Assembly: GCA_900637135.1 (NCBI GenBank)
Contig: LR134353.1
Span: 1,612,001 to 1,676,000, forward strand
DNA: 64,000 nt
Source: Mycolicibacterium flavescens
GTDB lineage: Bacteria > Actinomycetota > Actinomycetes > Mycobacteriales > Mycobacteriaceae
Reading direction: 5' to 3'
The notes below the pieces were generated by a model that saw nothing but the letters and a program-made list of their open reading frames with translations, was not told where the DNA came from and did no database searches. Positions 1 through 8,295 of the stretch are shown one piece after another (the first letter of the stretch is position 1; the number at the start of each line of letters is the position of its first letter). Position numbers and translations under genes: made by a program.

Positions 1-511
1 ACAACTCGCGGGACTGCAGGGGCACACCGATCTGCACGACCCGGGGATGGTCGGCGTATTTGGCGATCTCTCGCAGCGAACCGGTGATGTCGTCGGGGTT
101 GACCCGGATGGTGCCGCGGAACTTCTCGGCGTACGGGTTGTCCTCGAGCCAGCGGCTGACCAGCATCTCGTTGTGCCCCGCCGCGATCGCGGTGCCCAGA
201 TGCCGGTCCGGCATGATGCCGCGGGTCATCGGATGCAGTATCGCGATGTCGACGCCGCGCTCGTCGAACAGCTGCCCGCCGACGAACTCGGGGTCCGAAC
301 CGGGGTAGCGGCGGTCGCCCTCGGTGCCCGGGGCGTATTCGCCGCCGGGAGCGCCGTACCAGTCCATCTCGTAGTCGGGGAATCCGCGGCTCTTGAAGGG
401 CTCGCGAAGGAAGCTGCGGAAGTCCTTGTTCGACTTGCTGAAGATGTGCACGCTGGCATCGATGACTGGGGTCGTGAAACCAGACGCGGTCCCGTCCTGA
501 ATATGCATCAC
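1..511 (-). CDS. Amidohydrolase family 2 protein (3' end outside the window)
   Basis: The N-terminal 170 residues of a metal-dependent amidohydrolase of the Amidohydro_2 (ACMSD/LigW-like) superfamily are visible on the minus strand. The start of the TIM barrel is marked by VIDASVHIF near residue 20, equivalent to the usual D-x-H-x-F metal-binding strand, and later LHPMTRG and VNPDD fit the next barrel strands. A GGAGGA ribosome site lies 8 nt before a GTG at 511; an ATG at 508 is the alternative start. The gene is divergent from the acyl-CoA dehydrogenase operon, and a GAGAA-N5-TTCTC-like palindrome lies about 100 bp upstream. Family members are decarboxylases or hydrolases of cyclic acids; the actual substrate is not readable here. 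A second member of the family is encoded at 40790-41980. Confidence 0.8.
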   Translation of the reverse strand, partial: MMHIQDGTASGFTTPVIDASVHIFSKSNKDFRSFLREPFKSRGFPDYEMDWYGAPGGEYAPGTEGDRRYPGSDPEFVGGQLFDERGVDIAILHPMTRGIMPDRHLGTAIAAGHNEMLVSRWLEDNPYAEKFRGTIRVNPDDITGSLREIAKYADHPRVVQIGVPLQSREL

Positions 512-610
512 CAAGGCTGTCCTCCGATGTCATCCGGCCGTCGGCAGGCGCAGAAGAGCGCTGCGCGAGCGCCGAACACCTCCCAGTGTAAAGCGTTGTT
601 CTTCAATCGC

Positions 611-625
611 AAGAATCTAGTTCTC
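611..625. promoter_or_regulatory. Putative operator AAGAA-TCTAG-TTCTC
   Basis: A 15-bp palindrome that matches the GAGAA-N5-TTCTC consensus recurring in this window at 9 of 10 arm positions. It lies between the divergent amidohydrolase and acyl-CoA dehydrogenase genes, on the amidohydrolase side. Its function as an operator is inferred from recurrence only. Confidence 0.45.
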
Positions 626-733
626 TACAAAACGCTTACTTTTGCGCAGGTCAGGGTGTCTGCTGGTCAACTGCATGACACACGTTATGCGAAACGTGGT
701 AGTCACATCGTGAGAACGGTTACGCCGCGATTG

Positions 734-748
734 GAGAATGTTATTCTC
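734..748. promoter_or_regulatory. Putative operator GAGAATGTTATTCTC
   Basis: A perfect 15-bp palindrome (6-bp arms, 3-bp centre) lying 41 bp before the probable GTG start of the acyl-CoA dehydrogenase operon. The same motif recurs at 40753-40767 and, with one or more mismatches, at other promoters of the island. The odd length and central base differ from the even KstR-type palindrome (AAC-N2-GTT), so a different regulator is inferred. Confidence 0.6.
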
Positions 749-789
749 GCTGCGACGCGTTGCCCATCTTCGAGGCCCCGGGAGGCTTG

Positions 790-1782
790 GTGTTACTGGA
801 GTTCGACGCCGATCAGCGGCTCTGGCAGGAGACCGTGCGCGACGCGGTGACCAAGCAGTGCCCGGCCTCGCTGATTCGCGGTATCGCCGAGAACGGGGTG
901 GACCCGACGCCGCTGTGGAAGACCTACGTCGACGCCGGTTGGACCGAGTTGGCCGACCCGGAGAACGCGGTCGAACTCGCGATCGTGCTCGAGGAGCTGG
1001 GCCGGGCCACCGACCCCACGCCGTTTCTGGCGACGCTGACCCAGTTCGCGCCGTTGGCCGGCGACCGTTTCGATGCGCAACAGGCCGGCACGGCGGTGTA
1101 CGACGGTGTGTCCGCCTACCGGGTAGCCGACGGGTGGGTACTCGACGGCACCGCTCACCACGTGCTCGACGGTGACCGTGCCGAGCGCTTCGCCGTCGTA
1201 ACCGACGCCGGCGTCTTCGTCGTCGACGCCGATCAGGTCACGTCGAGGCGCAGTCCCATCTTCGACCCGGTGCTGCACGTGGCGGAGGTGTCGTTCGTCG
1301 ACGTACGCGTGCCGGACACGGTGCGGGTGCCCGCGGACGCCGAACGGGCCCGCCACGTCGCGCTGACCGGTATGGCGATCTCCACTGTCGGCGCCTGCCA
1401 GCGCATCCTGGACCTGGTGCTCGAGCACGTCAAACAGCGCCAGCAGTTCGGGGTCGCAATCGGTTCTTTCCAAGCGGTGCAGCACAAAGCCGTCGACATG
1501 CACGTCGCCATCGAACGGGCCAGGGCGCTGGCCTATTTCGCCGCGCTGACCATCGCCGAGGACGATCCGCGCCGACGCCTGGCCGCCGCCATGGCCAAGG
1601 CGTCGGCGGGGGAGGCGCAGGCGTTGGTGTTCCGGCACGGCCTGCAACTGTTCGGCGCGATGGGATTCACGTGGGAGAACGACCTGCAATTCGCGCTGAA
1701 GCGGGCGAAAGCCGGTGAGCTGCTGCTCGGTGGCGCCGCCGAGCATCGCGCGGTGATCGCCGCGGAGTACAGGACCTTCTGA
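790..1782 (+). CDS. Acyl-CoA dehydrogenase, short subunit of a heteromeric pair
   Basis: This 330-residue protein has the acyl-CoA dehydrogenase fold but is shorter than the usual 380-400 residues. That is typical of the smaller partner in mycobacterial alpha2beta2 FadE enzymes such as those of cholesterol side-chain degradation. The C-terminal domain is recognisable (QQFGVAIGSFQAVQHKAVDM, then FRHGLQLFGAMGFTWE). It overlaps the next dehydrogenase gene by one base (TGATG), supporting co-translation and complex formation. Start choice: GTG at 790 follows GGGAGG and gives the typical N-terminus LLEFDADQRLW; an in-frame TTG at 760 is possible. It is probably the flavoprotein introducing the alpha,beta double bond into an imported acyl-CoA. 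Acyl specificity cannot be read. Confidence 0.88.
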   Translation: MLLEFDADQRLWQETVRDAVTKQCPASLIRGIAENGVDPTPLWKTYVDAGWTELADPENAVELAIVLEELGRATDPTPFLATLTQFAPLAGDRFDAQQAGTAVYDGVSAYRVADGWVLDGTAHHVLDGDRAERFAVVTDAGVFVVDADQVTSRRSPIFDPVLHVAEVSFVDVRVPDTVRVPADAERARHVALTGMAISTVGACQRILDLVLEHVKQRQQFGVAIGSFQAVQHKAVDMHVAIERARALAYFAALTIAEDDPRRRLAAAMAKASAGEAQALVFRHGLQLFGAMGFTWENDLQFALKRAKAGELLLGGAAEHRAVIAAEYRTF

Positions 1783-2957
1783 TGCAGCTGACTTTCGATT
1801 CCGAGGTCGAACAGTTCCGCGCCGAGTTCGCCGCGTTCCTCGACGAGCATCTGCCGCCCGAGTCGCAGACCCTGGAGCGGCCGAAGTCGGTGTCGCACAT
1901 GCCGCAATGGGCCCGCGACTGGCAGCGTCTGTTGTTCGACAACGGCTGGCTTCTTCCGGCGCAACCGCCCGAGTTCGGCGGCCGCAATGCCACCGTGGTG
2001 CAGCAGTTCGTCCACCTCGACGAGCTGTGCCGGCGGCGGATCTACCACAGCTTCAACCCCCAGGGCGTCAACATCGTTGCCGCGTCGCTGATCACGTTCG
2101 GCACCGAGGAGCAGAAGCACCGCTGGGCGGTGCCGGTGCTGAAGGCCGAGATGACCGCGTCACTGGGCATGAGTGAACCAAGCGCCGGGTCTGATCTGGC
2201 ATCGCTGCGCACTCGCGCGGTCCTAGAAGGCGACCATTTCGTCGTCAACGGCCAGAAGGTCTGGACGTCGGGCGCCCACGACGCCGACTTCCTGTTGACG
2301 TTCGTGCGCACCGATCCCGACGCGCCCAAGCACAAGGGCATCAGCGCGTTGATCATCCCCACCGACACACCCGGCGTGGTGTGTCGTCCGTTCGCCGACA
2401 TGACCGGTGAGGACAACCTCGACTTCAACGAGGTGTTCTTCACTGACGCGCGCGTACCCGCCGAAAACCTCGTCGGCCCGCTCAACGGCGGCTGGGGTGT
2501 CGCGAACGGCTCGCTCGGCCATGAGCGCACGATGATGTGGCTCGGCTTCGCCGACCGCATCGACAACATGATCGCCGACTTCCGGCCTCGTACCGAACTC
2601 GAACGCGACCAGTACGCCACGACGCTCATGGATTATCAGGCGTTGCGGGCCATGGGCTCGGCGGCGCTGGCGCGAGCCGCGCGCGGGGAGGCGGACACCG
2701 CCTCGGTGTCGGTGCTCAAACTGTTCGGTTCGGAAGCCGAACGTCAGGCCATGGAGAACGCGCTGGCCGCCGCAGGTGCCGACGGACTGATCCACCCGTC
2801 GACCTCGGGACCCTACGAGCACATGAACCTCGACCACTACTTCGCGAGCTGGTTCGAGCGCTATGCGCGCAGCTTCGGCGGCACCATCGCCGGTGGCACG
2901 TCGGAGATTCAGCGCAACATCATCGCCACGCAGGTGCTCGGGCTGCCGCGGCGCTGA
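1782..2957 (+). CDS. Acyl-CoA dehydrogenase, large subunit
   Basis: This 391-residue acyl-CoA dehydrogenase carries all usual landmarks: the flavin/substrate strand GMSEPSAGSDLASLRTRA near residue 130, FVVNGQKVWTSGA near 155, and the C-terminal IAGGTSEIQRNIIATQVLGL segment that closes the FAD site. It is translationally coupled to the shorter dehydrogenase before it and followed after one base by a thiolase. The pair fits the heterotetrameric FadE architecture known from actinobacterial steroid side-chain oxidation. The substrate is unknown; the shared operon indicates a CoA-bound intermediate. Confidence 0.9.
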   Translation: MQLTFDSEVEQFRAEFAAFLDEHLPPESQTLERPKSVSHMPQWARDWQRLLFDNGWLLPAQPPEFGGRNATVVQQFVHLDELCRRRIYHSFNPQGVNIVAASLITFGTEEQKHRWAVPVLKAEMTASLGMSEPSAGSDLASLRTRAVLEGDHFVVNGQKVWTSGAHDADFLLTFVRTDPDAPKHKGISALIIPTDTPGVVCRPFADMTGEDNLDFNEVFFTDARVPAENLVGPLNGGWGVANGSLGHERTMMWLGFADRIDNMIADFRPRTELERDQYATTLMDYQALRAMGSAALARAARGEADTASVSVLKLFGSEAERQAMENALAAAGADGLIHPSTSGPYEHMNLDHYFASWFERYARSFGGTIAGGTSEIQRNIIATQVLGLPRR

Positions 2958-2958
2958 C

Positions 2959-4185
2959 ATGGACGCCTGGATCGTCGACGCGGTACGCACCCCGAGGGGC
3001 CGTGGCCGAGCGGACGGCGCGCTACACGGGATCCACCCGCAGGAACTGTTCGCGCAATGTCTGCAGGCGCTCTGTGCCAGAACGGGTTTCGACCCAGCCG
3101 ACGTCGACGATGTGATCGCGGGCAACGGGATCCTGGCCGGTGAGCACGGCGACGACATCGCTCGCCTTTCGGTGCTACTCGCCGGCTGGCCCGACACCGT
3201 CCCCGGCATGACGCTCAACCGGTTCTGCGGGTCGGGGCAACAGGCCATCACGGTCGCGGCGACCGGTGTCGCGAGCGGTGTGCAGGACCTGGTGATCGCC
3301 GGTGGTGTCGAGTCGATGTCGCGCTGGGCCGTCAGCGTCGGAGTGCCGACGATCGACGGTGACAACCCGGCGTTCCGTGAACGCCACCCGACGGTGCCGC
3401 AGGGCATTTCGGCGGATCTGATCGCCTCGCTGGAGAAGTTCAGCCGCGACGATGTCGACGGGTACGCCGTCGAAAGCCAGCGGCGCGCCGCAGAAGCGAT
3501 CGCGGCGGGTCGCTTCGGCCGCTCGGTCGTCGCGGTGACCGACGCCGCCGGTGAGGTCGTTCTCGACCGCGACGAACATCCCCGGCCCGGTACGACACTG
3601 GAGAAGCTCGCCAAGTTGCCGCCGGCGTTCGCGCGGATGGGCGCGGCGCGTGTCGAAGGCGAGACCGCCACATTCGATGAAATCTGCCTCGACCGGTATC
3701 CGGAGTTGACCGCCGTCGACCATGTCCACCATGCGGGCAATAGCTCCGGTGTGGTCGACGGCGCGGCGGTGGCGGCGGTCGCGTCCCGACGATGGTTGGA
3801 GGTCAACGGCGTTGCTGCGCGGGCCAGGATCCGCTGCACCGCGGCGATCGGCAGCGAGCCGGTCATCATGCTCACTGCGCCCGGCCCGGCCGCGCAGCGG
3901 TGTCTGGACAAGGCCGGCATGCGGGTCGCCGACATCGACCTGTGGGAGATCAACGAGGCGTTCGCGGCGGTGCCGCTGAGGACCATCCGCGACCTCGAGT
4001 TGGATCCCGAACGGGTCAACGTCAACGGCGGGGCGATCGCGCTCGGCCACCCGATCGGGGCGACGGGCGCCATGCTGATCGGCACCGTGCTCGACGAACT
4101 CGAACGCCGCGACCTCAACACCGGACTGGTCACGATGTGCACCGGTGGCGGTATGGGCACCGCCACCATCATCGAGCGGGTCTGA
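2959..4185 (+). CDS. Thiolase (acetyl-CoA C-acyltransferase)
   Basis: A 408-residue degradative thiolase. The acyl-accepting cysteine is Cys90 (LNRFCGSGQQ), the loop NEAFAAVPL lies near residue 330, the catalytic His sits in GGAIALGHPIGATG, and the second cysteine Cys394 in MCTGGGMG. All catalytic residues are intact. Known members cleave 3-ketoacyl-CoA with CoA to release acetyl- or propionyl-CoA. The ATG at 2959 begins one base after the preceding stop codon. Position between dehydrogenases and an enoyl-CoA hydratase makes a complete beta-oxidation set apart from an obvious 3-hydroxyacyl-CoA dehydrogenase, a role the SDR at 6306 could fill. Confidence 0.93.
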   Translation: MDAWIVDAVRTPRGRGRADGALHGIHPQELFAQCLQALCARTGFDPADVDDVIAGNGILAGEHGDDIARLSVLLAGWPDTVPGMTLNRFCGSGQQAITVAATGVASGVQDLVIAGGVESMSRWAVSVGVPTIDGDNPAFRERHPTVPQGISADLIASLEKFSRDDVDGYAVESQRRAAEAIAAGRFGRSVVAVTDAAGEVVLDRDEHPRPGTTLEKLAKLPPAFARMGAARVEGETATFDEICLDRYPELTAVDHVHHAGNSSGVVDGAAVAAVASRRWLEVNGVAARARIRCTAAIGSEPVIMLTAPGPAAQRCLDKAGMRVADIDLWEINEAFAAVPLRTIRDLELDPERVNVNGGAIALGHPIGATGAMLIGTVLDELERRDLNTGLVTMCTGGGMGTATIIERV

Positions 4186-4186
4186 C

Positions 4187-4966
4187 ATGACCGAGACGTT
4201 GGTCGTCGACCGCGAGCGCCCGGGCATCGTTGTCCTGCAACTGAACCGGCCCAAGCAGCTCAACGCGATCAACGAGGTCATGCGCGACGAGCTGTCGCTC
4301 ACCTTCGCCGAGATCGCCGCCGACACAGCCGTCAACGCCGTCGTGCTGACCGGCGCCGGGCGCGGGTTCTGCGCCGGCATCGATGTGCGCAACTTCGGGC
4401 CCGAGACGGTGAAGGCGTCGGCTCCGGCGATCGAGCGGATGCGCTTCCAGGAGGCGATGGCCTCGTTGCCGCAGGCGATCCGGGCGATGCCGCAACCGGT
4501 CGTCGCCGCGGTGAACGGACCGTGCGTCGGTGCCGGGCTCGCGCTGTGCCTGGCATCCGACATCCGGATCTGTTCGACCGCGGCGACTTTCGGCAACGCC
4601 GCGATCCTGCTCGGGCTCTCGGGCGCCGAGATGGGCATGAGCTACCACTTGCCCAGGATCGTCGGCACCAGCGTCGCTGCGGACTGGATGTTGACCGGCC
4701 GCACGGTCAGCGCTGAGGAGGCCGACCGTCGCGGGCTGGTCAGCGAGGTCGTCGCGCCGGAGCGGTTGACCGAGCGCGCGTTGGAGATAGCGGCGACAAT
4801 CGCCGACCTGTCCCCGTTGGGTGTGCAGTTGACGAAGCGGGCACTGCAGACCAACACCGACGCCTCTGGTCTCGACGCCGCGATGGAGCTGGAGAACCGC
4901 AATCAGGTGCTCAGCCATGCCTCCGAGGAGGCCGCGCAACGACGGCGGAAGTGGTCGGATAGCTGA
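4187..4966 (+). CDS. Enoyl-CoA hydratase/isomerase family protein
   Basis: A 259-residue crotonase-fold protein. The first oxyanion-hole segment is GAGRGFCAGIDVRNF near residue 60 and the second is CVGAGLALCLASDIR near residue 110. An acidic residue is present in LSGAEMGMSYHLPRIVG where one of the catalytic glutamates is expected. The ATG lies one base after the thiolase stop, so the gene is in the same operon. It probably hydrates an enoyl-CoA, but crotonase-fold enzymes also isomerise or hydrolyse, so the exact reaction is open. Confidence 0.88.
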   Translation: MTETLVVDRERPGIVVLQLNRPKQLNAINEVMRDELSLTFAEIAADTAVNAVVLTGAGRGFCAGIDVRNFGPETVKASAPAIERMRFQEAMASLPQAIRAMPQPVVAAVNGPCVGAGLALCLASDIRICSTAATFGNAAILLGLSGAEMGMSYHLPRIVGTSVAADWMLTGRTVSAEEADRRGLVSEVVAPERLTERALEIAATIADLSPLGVQLTKRALQTNTDASGLDAAMELENRNQVLSHASEEAAQRRRKWSDS

Positions 4967-4988
4967 GAAGCGGACGAAAGGACGGACA

Positions 4989-6287
4989 GTGGCCTGGGAT
5001 TTCTCGACCGACCCAGAGTGGGCCGAACAGCTGGCGTGGGTGCAGGACTTCGTCCGCAACGAATGCGAGCCCATCGATCTGATCGTCAAGGAATCGCACG
5101 ATCTCAACGATCCGGTGCGCCAGGCGCTGATTCCGCCGTTGCAGGAGATCGTCAAGGAGCGCGGGCTGTGGGCCACCCACCTGGGCGCACATCTCGGCGG
5201 GCCCGGCTTCGGCCAGGTCAAGCTGGCGCTGCTCAACGAGATCCTCGGCCGGTCCGAGTGTGCGCCCATCGTCTTCGGCTCGCAGGCGCCGGATTCGGGC
5301 AACAGCGAGATCCTCGCCCACTACGGCACGCCTGAGCTCAAACAGCGCTATCTCGAACCGCTGCTGGACAACCGGATCGTGTCGTGTTTCTCGATGACCG
5401 AACCCCACGGCGGTGCCGATCCGAAGGTGTTCACCACCACCGCCACCCGCGACGGCGACCACTGGGTGATCAATGGCGAGAAGTGGTACTCGTCGTTCGC
5501 GTCGATGGCGTCGTTCATCATCGTGATGGCGATGACCGACCCGGATGCGCCGCCGTACCAGCGCTATTCGATGTTCGTCGTACCCGGTGACACGCCCGGC
5601 ATCAACGTGCTGCGCGACGTGGGCCTGGGCTACCAACCGCTCGGCGGCGGTGGACGCGAGGGATATGTCCGCTACGAGAACGTCCGCGTCCCCGAGGATC
5701 ACATGCTCGGACCCCGCGGCGGGGCGTTCGTGGTGGCCCAGACCCGGCTCGGCGGCGGGCGGATCCACCACGCCATGCGCACCGTCGGTCTGGTGCGGCG
5801 GATCTTCGACATGCTGACCGAGCGGGCGGTGTCGCGCTACACCCAGGGTTCGGCGTTGGCCGACAAGCAGATGGTCCAGGAGATGATCGCTGACTCGTGG
5901 ATGGAGATCGAGGCGTTCCGGCTGATGACCCTGCAGACGGCATGGAAGATCGACCAGTACAACGACTACAAGGCGGTGCGCGCGGACATCTCCGCGGTCA
6001 AAGCGATGATGCAGAAAGTGCTGCACGACGTTTCGGCGCGGGCGCTGCAGCTGCACGGCTCGCTGGGCACTTCCCATGAGATGCCGTTCGTGCAATACCT
6101 GACCGAGTCGTTCGTGCTGGGCCTGGCCGACGGTCCCACCGAGGTGCACAAGGTCACGCTGGCGCGGCTGCTGCTCAAGGACGTCGAACCCGCGCCCGAC
6201 GTTTTCCCGTCCGAACACCTGTTGCGGCTGCGCGAAGCCGCCGAGGCCAAGTTCGCCGACAAACTCGCGGGGATTCCGCGGGGCTGA
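4989..6287 (+). CDS. Acyl-CoA dehydrogenase (ACAD10/11-like)
   Basis: A 432-residue dehydrogenase starting at a GTG 9-10 nt after GAAAGGA. Motifs include FSMTEPHGGADPKVFTTTA near residue 140, WVINGEKWYSS near 165 and the C-terminal LADGPTEVHKVTLARLLL. The TEPHGGAD and DGPTEVHK forms are those of the ACAD10/11 branch, separate from the two dehydrogenases at the operon start. Family members act on larger or substituted acyl-CoAs, some after handling of 4-hydroxyacyl-CoA; that role is not shown here. It is the third dehydrogenase in the operon, implying at least two distinct oxidation steps. Confidence 0.88.
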   Translation: MAWDFSTDPEWAEQLAWVQDFVRNECEPIDLIVKESHDLNDPVRQALIPPLQEIVKERGLWATHLGAHLGGPGFGQVKLALLNEILGRSECAPIVFGSQAPDSGNSEILAHYGTPELKQRYLEPLLDNRIVSCFSMTEPHGGADPKVFTTTATRDGDHWVINGEKWYSSFASMASFIIVMAMTDPDAPPYQRYSMFVVPGDTPGINVLRDVGLGYQPLGGGGREGYVRYENVRVPEDHMLGPRGGAFVVAQTRLGGGRIHHAMRTVGLVRRIFDMLTERAVSRYTQGSALADKQMVQEMIADSWMEIEAFRLMTLQTAWKIDQYNDYKAVRADISAVKAMMQKVLHDVSARALQLHGSLGTSHEMPFVQYLTESFVLGLADGPTEVHKVTLARLLLKDVEPAPDVFPSEHLLRLREAAEAKFADKLAGIPRG

Positions 6288-6305
6288 TTCCAGGAGGTTC
6301 ACACA

Positions 6306-7082
6306 ATGTCGTGTGAGGGCAAGGTCGCCTTGGTGACCGGCAGCAGCCGCGGCCTCGGTAAGGCCATCGCGCAGCGGTTGGCGCGCGAGGGTGCCACGGT
6401 CGCGCTGACCGCGCGCACGCTCGAGCCGAACCCCAAATACCAAGGTTCACTACGTCAGACGCTCGAGGAGATCGAAGCCGCAGGCGGATCGGCGATCGCG
6501 GTGGCGGCGGACCTGTCCGACAGCGGGGAGCGCACCCGGTTGTTCGCCGAGGTGGTCGACAAGGCCGGTGCGCCCGACATCCTGGTCAACAACGCCGCCG
6601 TCACGTTCTTGCGGCCGCTCGACGAATTCCCCGAGCGCCGCGTTCGGCTGATGATGGAGATGCACGTCATGGCACCGCTGCACCTCACGCAGATGGCCAT
6701 CCCCGCGATGCGCGAACGCGGCCGCGGATGGGTGCTCAACGTGACCTCGGTGGGCGGCGACCTGCCCGACGGGCCACCCTTCTCGGACTTCGACCGTACC
6801 GCCGGCTTCGGCGTGTACGGCACGGTCAAGGCCGCGCTGAACCGGCTGACGAAAAGCCTTGCGGCCGAACTGTACGACGACGGCATCGCCGTCAACGCCG
6901 CCGCTCCCACCAACCCGGTCGCCACCGAGGGTGCGGGTGCCCTCGACCTGGCCAAGACCGACACCGAGGACATCTCGCTGATCACCGAGACGGCGTTTCG
7001 CTTGTGCACCGGTGATCCGAAGACCTTGACCGGTCGCATCGCCCACACGCAGTCCTTCCTGGGTGAGACGGGCCGGCCGTGA
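6306..7082 (+). CDS. SDR family oxidoreductase
   Basis: A 258-residue classical short-chain dehydrogenase. The nucleotide-binding motif GSSRGLGKA is near residue 12, NNAAVTF near 92, the catalytic serine in VTSVGG near 144 and the Tyr-x3-Lys pair in YGTVKAALN near 176. A strong CAGGAGG ribosome site precedes the ATG. In this operon it could act as the 3-hydroxyacyl-CoA dehydrogenase missing from the beta-oxidation set; this is inference from context. Confidence 0.87.
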   Translation: MSCEGKVALVTGSSRGLGKAIAQRLAREGATVALTARTLEPNPKYQGSLRQTLEEIEAAGGSAIAVAADLSDSGERTRLFAEVVDKAGAPDILVNNAAVTFLRPLDEFPERRVRLMMEMHVMAPLHLTQMAIPAMRERGRGWVLNVTSVGGDLPDGPPFSDFDRTAGFGVYGTVKAALNRLTKSLAAELYDDGIAVNAAAPTNPVATEGAGALDLAKTDTEDISLITETAFRLCTGDPKTLTGRIAHTQSFLGETGRP

Positions 7083-7167
7083 CCCGCGAGCGTGGGGTTG
7101 TGTCACGCGAAGTGGCGGTTCGGTGTGACGGTAACCCACGTTCGGCGCAGGAAGGGGGCACCGGACA

Positions 7168-8295
7168 GTGAGGGTTCAGCCCGCCGCGTACCTGCGCACC
7201 ACGCTGCCGCTGGACCTGTCCGTGCTCGGCGAGCTCGACAGCGGCCGCTATCACTCCATCTGGATGCCCGACCACATGGTCAGCTTCTGGCCCGACTCCA
7301 TCTGGACCCCCGAGTTCACCGATCTGGCAACGGTTTCACCGTCACCGCACCGCCACCTGGACGGTATGGCGGTCGCCGCGGCCGCCGCAGTCCTGACCAC
7401 GAACGTGCCGCTGGTGACCAGCGTCGTCGACACCGTGCGTCGCCACCCGTCGCTGCTGGCCCAGGGCGCACTGACGATCGACCACCTCGCCGCCGGACGG
7501 TTCATCCTCGGCCTGGGCAGCGGAGAGACCGAGAACACCGTGCCCTACGGCTTCGACTTCACGGCGCCGGTCAGCCGCTTCGAAGAGGCGCTCAAAGTGA
7601 TCCGGCTGCTGTGGGACAGCGACGGACCCGTCGACTTCGACGGCCGGTTCTACCGGTTGCGCCACGCCCGCCTCGATACCGAACCCTACGAGGGACGCTT
7701 CCCGCCGATCTGGATCGGCGGCAGCGGTCCACGCACCCTCGACATCGTGGGCCGCTACGCCGACGGGTGGTGGCCGACCGGCGCGTGGTCGCCCGAGGAC
7801 TATGCCGAAAAGCTCTCCGCCGTCCGCCGTTCGGCAGACAAGGCCGGGCGCGACCCCTCGGCGATCACGCCGTGCTTCATCCAGGTGTGCCTGGTGGGGC
7901 GCGACGACGCCGCGCTCGCCGAGATCCTCGAAGCGCCGCTGGTGAAGTCGTTTCTGCTGCAGGTGTCCGCGGAGGTGCTGAGCAAGGCGGGTTTCGAGCA
8001 TCCGATGGGGGAGAACTGGCGCGGGTACCAGGACATCGACCCCGCGGTGCTCACCCGCGAACGGATCGTCGAGTTCCTCGATCGGGTCGAACCGGAGATG
8101 ATCTTGGCGATGGTTCCGCACGGCACCCCGCAGCAGGTCGCCCGCATCGTCACGGACTACGTCGACGCCGGCTTGCGCGTTCCCAAGATTATGGATTACG
8201 GCGCCATGGCCGGACTGCGGTACACCGCCCAATCGGCGCAGAACGTGCGCGACGTCGAGGACGAGCTGATGACACTGTGCGGAGACGTCTCGTGA
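7168..8295 (+). CDS. LLM-class F420-dependent oxidoreductase
   Basis: A 375-residue luciferase-like (bacterial luciferase/F420 reductase) TIM-barrel protein. Visible landmarks are SIWMPDHMVSFWP near residue 30, the barrel segment AAGRFILGLGSGETEN near 112 and PPIWIGGSGPRTLDIVGRYADGWWP near 180, all characteristic of mycobacterial F420 enzymes such as phthiodiolone ketoreductase relatives. It starts with GTG at 7168, 85 bp after the SDR, and its stop overlaps the next gene by four bases. It probably reduces or oxidises a keto/hydroxy group of the pathway substrate with F420; the substrate is unknown. Confidence 0.85.
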   Translation: MRVQPAAYLRTTLPLDLSVLGELDSGRYHSIWMPDHMVSFWPDSIWTPEFTDLATVSPSPHRHLDGMAVAAAAAVLTTNVPLVTSVVDTVRRHPSLLAQGALTIDHLAAGRFILGLGSGETENTVPYGFDFTAPVSRFEEALKVIRLLWDSDGPVDFDGRFYRLRHARLDTEPYEGRFPPIWIGGSGPRTLDIVGRYADGWWPTGAWSPEDYAEKLSAVRRSADKAGRDPSAITPCFIQVCLVGRDDAALAEILEAPLVKSFLLQVSAEVLSKAGFEHPMGENWRGYQDIDPAVLTRERIVEFLDRVEPEMILAMVPHGTPQQVARIVTDYVDAGLRVPKIMDYGAMAGLRYTAQSAQNVRDVEDELMTLCGDVS